This document shows, piece after piece, positions 58,557 to 64,000 of a stretch of 64,000 nt of DNA. The stretch's first letter is position 1; every line of letters begins with the position of its first letter. A program made the translations under genes and the position numbers. Source of the DNA: Cylindrodendrum hubeiense (Eukaryota; Ascomycota; Sordariomycetes; Hypocreales; Nectriaceae); the NCBI GenBank assembly GCA_014621425.1, contig JAANBB010000076.1, forward strand, positions 60,709-124,708, given 5' to 3'. The notes under the pieces were generated by a model that saw only the letters and a list, made by a program, of their open reading frames with translations, had not been told where the DNA came from and made no database searches.

Positions 58557-61500
58557 TCAGTATCGGTATCCTCCGTACTGTCCTGGCGGCTGTGCACCAT
58601 ATCCGCCCTGTGCTTGATTCCAAGAAGGCGGGGCGGCGCCCGCATCGGGGGGAGGGTAAGGATTGGATGGGAAGCCAGCTCCACCCTCCGGTCGCAATGG
58701 CGAGTTCCTATACCCACCAGCGCCAGAGGACACCCTTCCATAAGGACTCAACGGCCGGTTTCCGTACTCACCAGACGACTGTCTGGTGTGACTTGGGTTG
58801 GCATAGCGGGGCTGCCCACCGCCCGTCGTCTTGAGCGTAGCGTAGTCTGGTAGGTTTGTGTCGCGGAGGAAGGCGACCGTCGCGGCAGGGCTGAGTCGCG
58901 GGGCGTCGAAGTTCTGTGCTGGCGGGAGGATGTTGAGCAAGAAGGTAATGTCACGGTGAAGTGCCGAGGCCTGGTTACGACGCTGCTGATCAAGACGGCG
59001 ACCAGCTGCGCCCTTCAAGGGAGAGGCTCCTCGGGCAAGTCTCTTGGGAGGGTTCAACTCGTCATCATCGATACCTAGAGGCCGCTTTGGCGAAGCGGTT
59101 GCCCGCACATACTGCGGACGTGGGCTCTGTTCCTGTCGCATTGGAAGCGGGCTATTTCGCACCGAAGCGGGCTGTTCCATCATGGTGGGGAAAGCCTGTT
59201 TTGGCCGCATCTGGATCGGCTTCGAGATGATGATTGGAACGGCGACAGGGTCGAATTTGTCAGAAGAGTATCGAGCAATGAAGTATTCGAGTTTCGGGTC
59301 GCCGGGGAAGAGCTCGGCCATTCTTTCCTCGAGCTTCGCAATCTGCGAAAGCTCGCCATACTGCGACTCGTACTTGTGGAAGTAAGCGTAGAGCGGTTTG
59401 GCCTTGGCCAAGGTTTCTGGTTTCCCAATAAGTCGATTGACGCATGTTTCGAAAACCACTCGAGCATCTAAAATTCTGTTAGCTTGAGCTTCTTTTCGGA
59501 TTAGAAATAAACGTACTTGTTGTGTCATCCTTTGAATGGAGATACTTTAGGTACTCTATCATGAAGTTCTCATCGTTGGGGAACAGCCGGGCGCCACGCT
59601 CGAAAATTTTGGCACCCACGGGATCCTTGTAGACCACCGACTCCAGCAATGCGACAGAAACATACACATCGCTTGTTAGCCGTCCCTTCTGGCGAGCATC
59701 GGTGAAGACCTTGCGAAGACCGCCCTCGGTCTGGTTGCCTTTGCCCTGAATTCGGCGCATAGCCCGGGCGAGGGCAATCCAGACATAGGAAATGGTCCGC
59801 GAGAGAATTTGAGTCTCGATAGCGTAGGCCCTCTGGATTGCCAGAATTCGCTCTTCCAGAGGCGACCTTCTGGGCTTGTCATCGTCATCATAGTCGTCGT
59901 TTTGTTCAATCGAGGCATGGACTGGCTCGTGTGCTGCGGCTTGTTTGAGGGTGGAAACCTCAAGTTTCTCTCGCTCCTTCACCTTGTCACCAAGTTCGTA
60001 CAAGGTGTCCAGGACATCGTCGAAAGGTTTCCGAACCGCTTTGGCGTACTCCGACTTGTCACCCTCCTTAGCTGGGTAGTTCACTTCGATATGGTCTGCG
60101 TGCTTGAGGGCGAGCAAGACGCTCTCGGGATTGGCCCTGATGCCCTGCATGAGCATCTCCGTTCCCATCTCCTTGTCGTTGTCTCGCACATCGTTCTGGA
60201 AGCACCACTCCGCAGCGTCCACCCAAATCTCCGGCCAAAATCGCAGCGCCATCATCGCCTGCTTGTAGCAGTAGAGAACTCTCTGGTTGTAAACCTTGGG
60301 TTCATCAACCTTGAGAACGAGAGGGTCATCCTTCTCCCAAGCAATCCACTTCTTCCACATCTCAACCTGCTGTTTGAATTCCTGGTCGCCATCGAACCCG
60401 GGCGCTGGCGGAAGTCGCGCGAGGTTGGTGCGCTTCAGATGCCGTGCCATATTGTCGAGAGCAATGTTGGCGCTCTTGGCAGACATGTACCCGGGTGATC
60501 GCTCCTGGATGAACTTGCGGCCCTGGAACAGGATTAGTATATGCGACACAAGAGAGAGGGGTCTGACGTACAGTCATTTTGTTCAGTCCCATTTCAAACT
60601 GATCGTACTCCTTCCACAGGTTGTTGACGGTCAACATGGGAACGGCGATGGCGCGGTGGTAAACCTTTCGCAGTTGATCCATCTTCTGCTGGTCCTGCCA
60701 GCCAGTGCCGCCAATCTGTCCCGGTCCATTTTTGACAAACTGAACGTAGTCCTGCCAGATGTTGCCGGAGTCTCTGTCCACACCAATGTTGTCAATGACG
60801 AACTCGTAAGACTGGGTGATGGTCCGGCGAGCTTGACCGGACGCATCGTTGTTGAGGTCGTTTCGGCGACGGATATAGTTCAGGTACGCTGTCCAAAGCT
60901 TCACGTTAGGAACAGTCATCAGACACCGACCAAAGAGCTGCTCGGCATCGACAAAGTTATCCAGGCCAAGTTCCATTTCAATCCACTGGACCCAGATATC
61001 ACCCTTGAATGATCGTCAGTTGCTATTCATCAGGAAACGATGTGTGGTGTGTACTCACAGCTTGTGGGAACACCTCGACGAAGCGATTGTAAACGTTCCT
61101 AGCTTGGTCAAGTCTGCTGGAGCGCCTGTATTCGGCGATCAGGCTCAGCCAGGCATCCATATCACCCCGAGGATCCTCCTTGACACGGGCTTCAAGTAGC
61201 GCCACCGGGTCGAGACTGGTCACGGCTGGAGGCACATTGGATGAGACGACAGGGGCAGGAACAGCAGGAGCTGGGGTGTTGGCCTCTGTTGACACGATCG
61301 AGGGAACAGGCTGGCTCTGGGATGGCGCATCTGCGGCTGTCGGGGCATCATTCGCAGACTCTTCTTCATCCTCATCATCAGACGCCTCCACTAGGAAGCC
61401 ACCCGACATCTTGGGTTTGGACGCTGGACGTTGCGAGGGCGTTGCCGAGGCGGCCTTTTCAGGGACTTGAGCAGGGGATCCAATAGTGACGGACTCTGGG

Positions 61501-61658
61501 TCATAGTCTCCTCCATCTTCTGTGCCATTATCCGCAGCATCACCTGAGACAATGGATTCTTGAGCAAAGTTATCAACTTGTTCGTCGCTATGCTGAACCT
61601 GACCACCCTCTGTGGCCTCAAACCCTTCTTCGCCCCACGAAGCACCTTCGGAAGCCAT
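58557..61658 (-). CDS. rna14: mRNA 3'-end processing protein RNA14 (CstF-77 homologue)
   Basis: Model: complement(join(58557..59467, 59517..60522, 60572..61003, 61059..61658)), 982 aa. Three introns of 49-55 nt keep phase. After an acidic, low-complexity N-terminus of about 145 aa, HAT (half-a-TPR) repeats begin (LLEARVKEDPRGDMDAWLSL, QARNVYNRFVEVFPQA). They continue across exon 2 (GDIWVQWIEMELGLDNF, VPNVKLWTAYLNYIRRRN) and exon 3 (MWKKWIAWEKDDPLVL, QAMMALRFWPEIWVDAAEW). These form the Suf/CstF-77 array. The C-terminus is Pro/Gly/Tyr-rich (QPPGQYGGYRY) and includes PKRPLGIDDDELNPPKRLAR, which resembles the monkeytail region that binds Rna15/Clp1 partners. The protein is the scaffold of cleavage factor IA in the nucleus and is essential for cleavage and polyadenylation. 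Single copy and intact here. Confidence 0.95.
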
Positions 61659-63282
61659 GTTGCGTATTACAAGCGTTGAGTCTAAAGCGGAGGTTCACCT
61701 GTCGAGAGGTTGAACGCGACGAGGTCGAAATCGAAACGGCTCCACCGCGGCTGGGGAGGCTGGGCGTGACGAGCTGAGGACGGAAATCGAAAGGTCGGCG
61801 GTAGCGCAGCGGAGGCAGCAGGGTATCGGTCGGGCGCGAGGGCGCTATAATCTAGACGGCAGAGGGCGCAAAAGACTGGATTGGGGAGATGGCTGGTGGT
61901 GAAATAGCCAGCGATGAGTGTGGATGGGGTGTCGCAAACGAGGTAAGCTCGTGGAGCTGACCCAGTCGGCCCCGACCGAGCAGGATACAGTCGCAAAGAA
62001 CGGAGGAGCACGGGACGACACAAAAACAGGGTGGCAGCGGCGCTCAGTCGATGGGATCGGTTGGGACTTCGGGGCGTTGGGTCAAAGGAAGCTCTCGACA
62101 CGAGGCTCTAATAAAATTCCGAAAGCTCAAAGGGACCTCGCGAGTTTGAAGAAGGTGGAAGGCCCTGCTAGACAATGCGGGTGGCAGAAAGCCGAAACAA
62201 GCTAGCGGGGTATGGGCGGTGAATGTTATGGGGTCTTGGAAGACTCTAGATGGAGAGTTGAAGACGAACACGAACGCGATTATGCTGCATCTCGTGATTG
62301 ATGATTGTGCTGAAGGCAGGTATGTATTAATCAAGACCTCTGATAAGACCACCTATTAAAAATCGAGGTAACTGGCAGTGTATGCTCGTCTGTCAACTTA
62401 CGGCCATCTGTTTCTTCGCCAAGGCTACAGTGCATCATGATTCATAGACAGGTTTATGTGATATACTTAAGCCTTCCCTTTTGCCTTTGGGTAGGTATTA
62501 GAAAGGGCACCTGCACTAGTTGTAACAACGAGAACAGCATATCAATTTTGCCAGTTTTCTCAGTCGGTTTTGCTCGAATTTCAGGTCCAAAACCGTAGTA
62601 GCACTCGAGAGCACACGCGCCGCAGACAACACGGACCGCAACAGGCACGAGACACGATCACGTGACGGAGCGTGCGCGCTGGCCACTCCCGCTGGCCACT
62701 GGATCCCAACCACCCCTGGCCGGTTTTTTTTTCCTCGCGTCGCTGGCAATGCCGCTAGAGGAGAGCATTATGTACCTACCTACTAGGTAGTAGAGGCAGG
62801 CACCGTGACCCTGGCCGCTTGGCCGTGGACGAACCCATTAACGCGGTGCGGCCAGAAAGCGCGTCCGTCGTCCTGCCCACGGCACACGGCCCTTCCTTAC
62901 TCGCCGCGTTGCACCTCGACGTCTTAGCCTCTTGCCAGCCTTCCTTTCTTCTTGCAATTTACTGCCATAACAACTCTGTGCCTCTCCTCTTCATCCTCAG
63001 CGCCGCCACCCCAGCTTCTTCCAACTTGCACGTTGCATCATCTCTTGCGCCTGTCCCAACAAACTCGCGCGCCGTGTCTACTGTACGCCTACCTACCCGC
63101 ACGCCCACTCTGCGAGCTCCACAGTCTCGCCCAACGCTACCCGCCGACTCCCTCGTCACCAGCCGCTCCGCGCACGATTCACTGCCATCAATCTCCATCG
63201 ACGTTGCGCTTCTGTTGCCGCTCGACTGCCTCCGCAAACCTTTCCTCACAAAACCTGTCGTCTCTCCTCACCAACCGCCGCC
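61659..63282. promoter_or_regulatory. Divergent promoter between rna14 and asf1
   Basis: About 1.6 kb separates two divergently transcribed housekeeping genes. The right half is strongly C/T-rich on the + strand, as expected for the asf1 leader. A GTACCTACCTACTAGGTAG element lies at about 62771-62789. No gene supported. Confidence 0.55.
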
Positions 63283-64000
63283 ATGTCTGTCGTTTCGCTT
63301 TTGGGGGTCAATGTCATGAACAACCCCGCCAAGTTCGCCGACAAGTACGAGTTCGAAATCACCTTTGAGTGCCTTGAGCAGCTCGAGAAGGGTTCGTGAT
63401 GCCTTTGCCCTGGTGTTTATCCCGCATCCAACTAACTGGAGATAGATCTCGAGTGGAAGTTGACCTACGTCGGATCTGCCACTTCGTGAGTTCAAACCCG
63501 ACTTGACCTTGCACACCGCCTGTTCTAACGCTTCGTAGCGACCAGTACGACCAGGAGCTTGACTCGCTGCTTGTCGGCCCCGTCCCCGTTGGCGTCAACA
63601 AGTTCATTTTCGAGGCCGATGCCCCCAACACCTCGCGCATTCCTGACGCCGATATCCTTGGTGTAACTGTCGTCCTCCTGACATGTGCCTACGATGGTCG
63701 GGAGTTCATCCGTATCGGTTACTATGTCAACAATGAGTACGACTCGGAGGAACTTAACACTGAGCCTCCTGCCAAGCCCATCATTGAGCGCGTCAAGCGC
63801 AATGTCCTGGCTGAGAAGCCCCGAGTGACACGATTCGCCATCAAGTGGTAAGTTGATGCGCATTTGCGAACAAGACTGGTCACGCTAACCCACCCCAGGG
63901 ATTCTGAAGCATCTGCCCCCGCCGAGTTCCCCCCCGAGCAACCTGAGGCTGACCTCGAAGCCGATGGCGACGAGTACGGTGCCGAGGAGGCTGAGGAGGA
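63283..64000 (+). CDS. asf1: Histone chaperone ASF1 (3' end beyond the window)
   Basis: Model: join(63283..63391, 63446..63485, 63539..63847, 63899..>64000). The introns are 54, 53 and 51 nt, and all junctions are in phase. The visible 186 aa start [20 protein letters not shown] and contain the whole immunoglobulin-like core: [72 protein letters not shown] and [12 protein letters not shown]. The acidic C-terminal tail begins at the window edge (AEEAEEE). ASF1 binds the H3-H4 dimer and hands it to CAF-1 or HIRA for nucleosome assembly during replication, repair and transcription. The small second exon (40 nt) is placed by exact conservation of the ASF1 sequence. Confidence 0.97.

Overview
The window is nuclear DNA of a filamentous ascomycete, most likely a sordariomycete; Hypocreales is plausible but I cannot prove it. 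The evidence is short introns (about 43-100 nt, GT..AG), a fungal STAND/NACHT-ankyrin protein, a Zn2Cys6 regulator, DHA2 and allantoate-permease transporters, a 2EXR protein, and recognisable housekeeping genes (Argonaute, RNA14, ASF1). I built gene models by joining open frames at splice sites that keep the family motif and the reading phase. None could be checked against transcripts.

Left part (0.3-14.4 kb): an EthD-like/alpha-beta hydrolase fusion (+), a small STAND-type N-terminal-domain protein (-), and, divergent from it, a seven-exon 1379-aa NLR-like NACHT-ankyrin protein (+). These are followed by a DHA2 major facilitator (+) with a Zn2Cys6 factor directly downstream (+), then a two-exon 2EXR protein (-).

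Middle (14.4-29.4 kb): mostly gene-poor. It holds one orphan terminal exon near 17.6-17.9 kb, a cluster of TTGCCTTR octamers near 20 kb, an SDR oxidoreductase with a GC-AG intron (22.4-23.5 kb, +) and an ankyrin protein (24.4-26.7 kb, -), followed by short tandem repeats.

Repeat block (30.2-49.6 kb): the most unusual part. About 9.6 kb occurs twice in tandem, in the same orientation and strongly diverged. Its left edge coincides with the broken 5' end of a GPI-anchored wall-protein gene (29.5-30.2 kb, -). Inside the block are short two-exon reading frames whose exons, intron positions and phase are partly kept between copies. One (called alpha here) differs mainly at third codon positions, the mark of selection on a protein. 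I do not recognise the family.

Right part (49.7-64 kb): an allantoate-permease-type transporter (-), a minisatellite, a slicer-competent Argonaute (-), RNA14 (-) and the 5' two-thirds or so of ASF1 (+), which runs off the window. Argonaute, RNA14 and ASF1 are conserved genes and do not form a pathway cluster. The transporter plus regulator pair and the NACHT-ankyrin plus small-effector-like pair are the two places where neighbours may work together.
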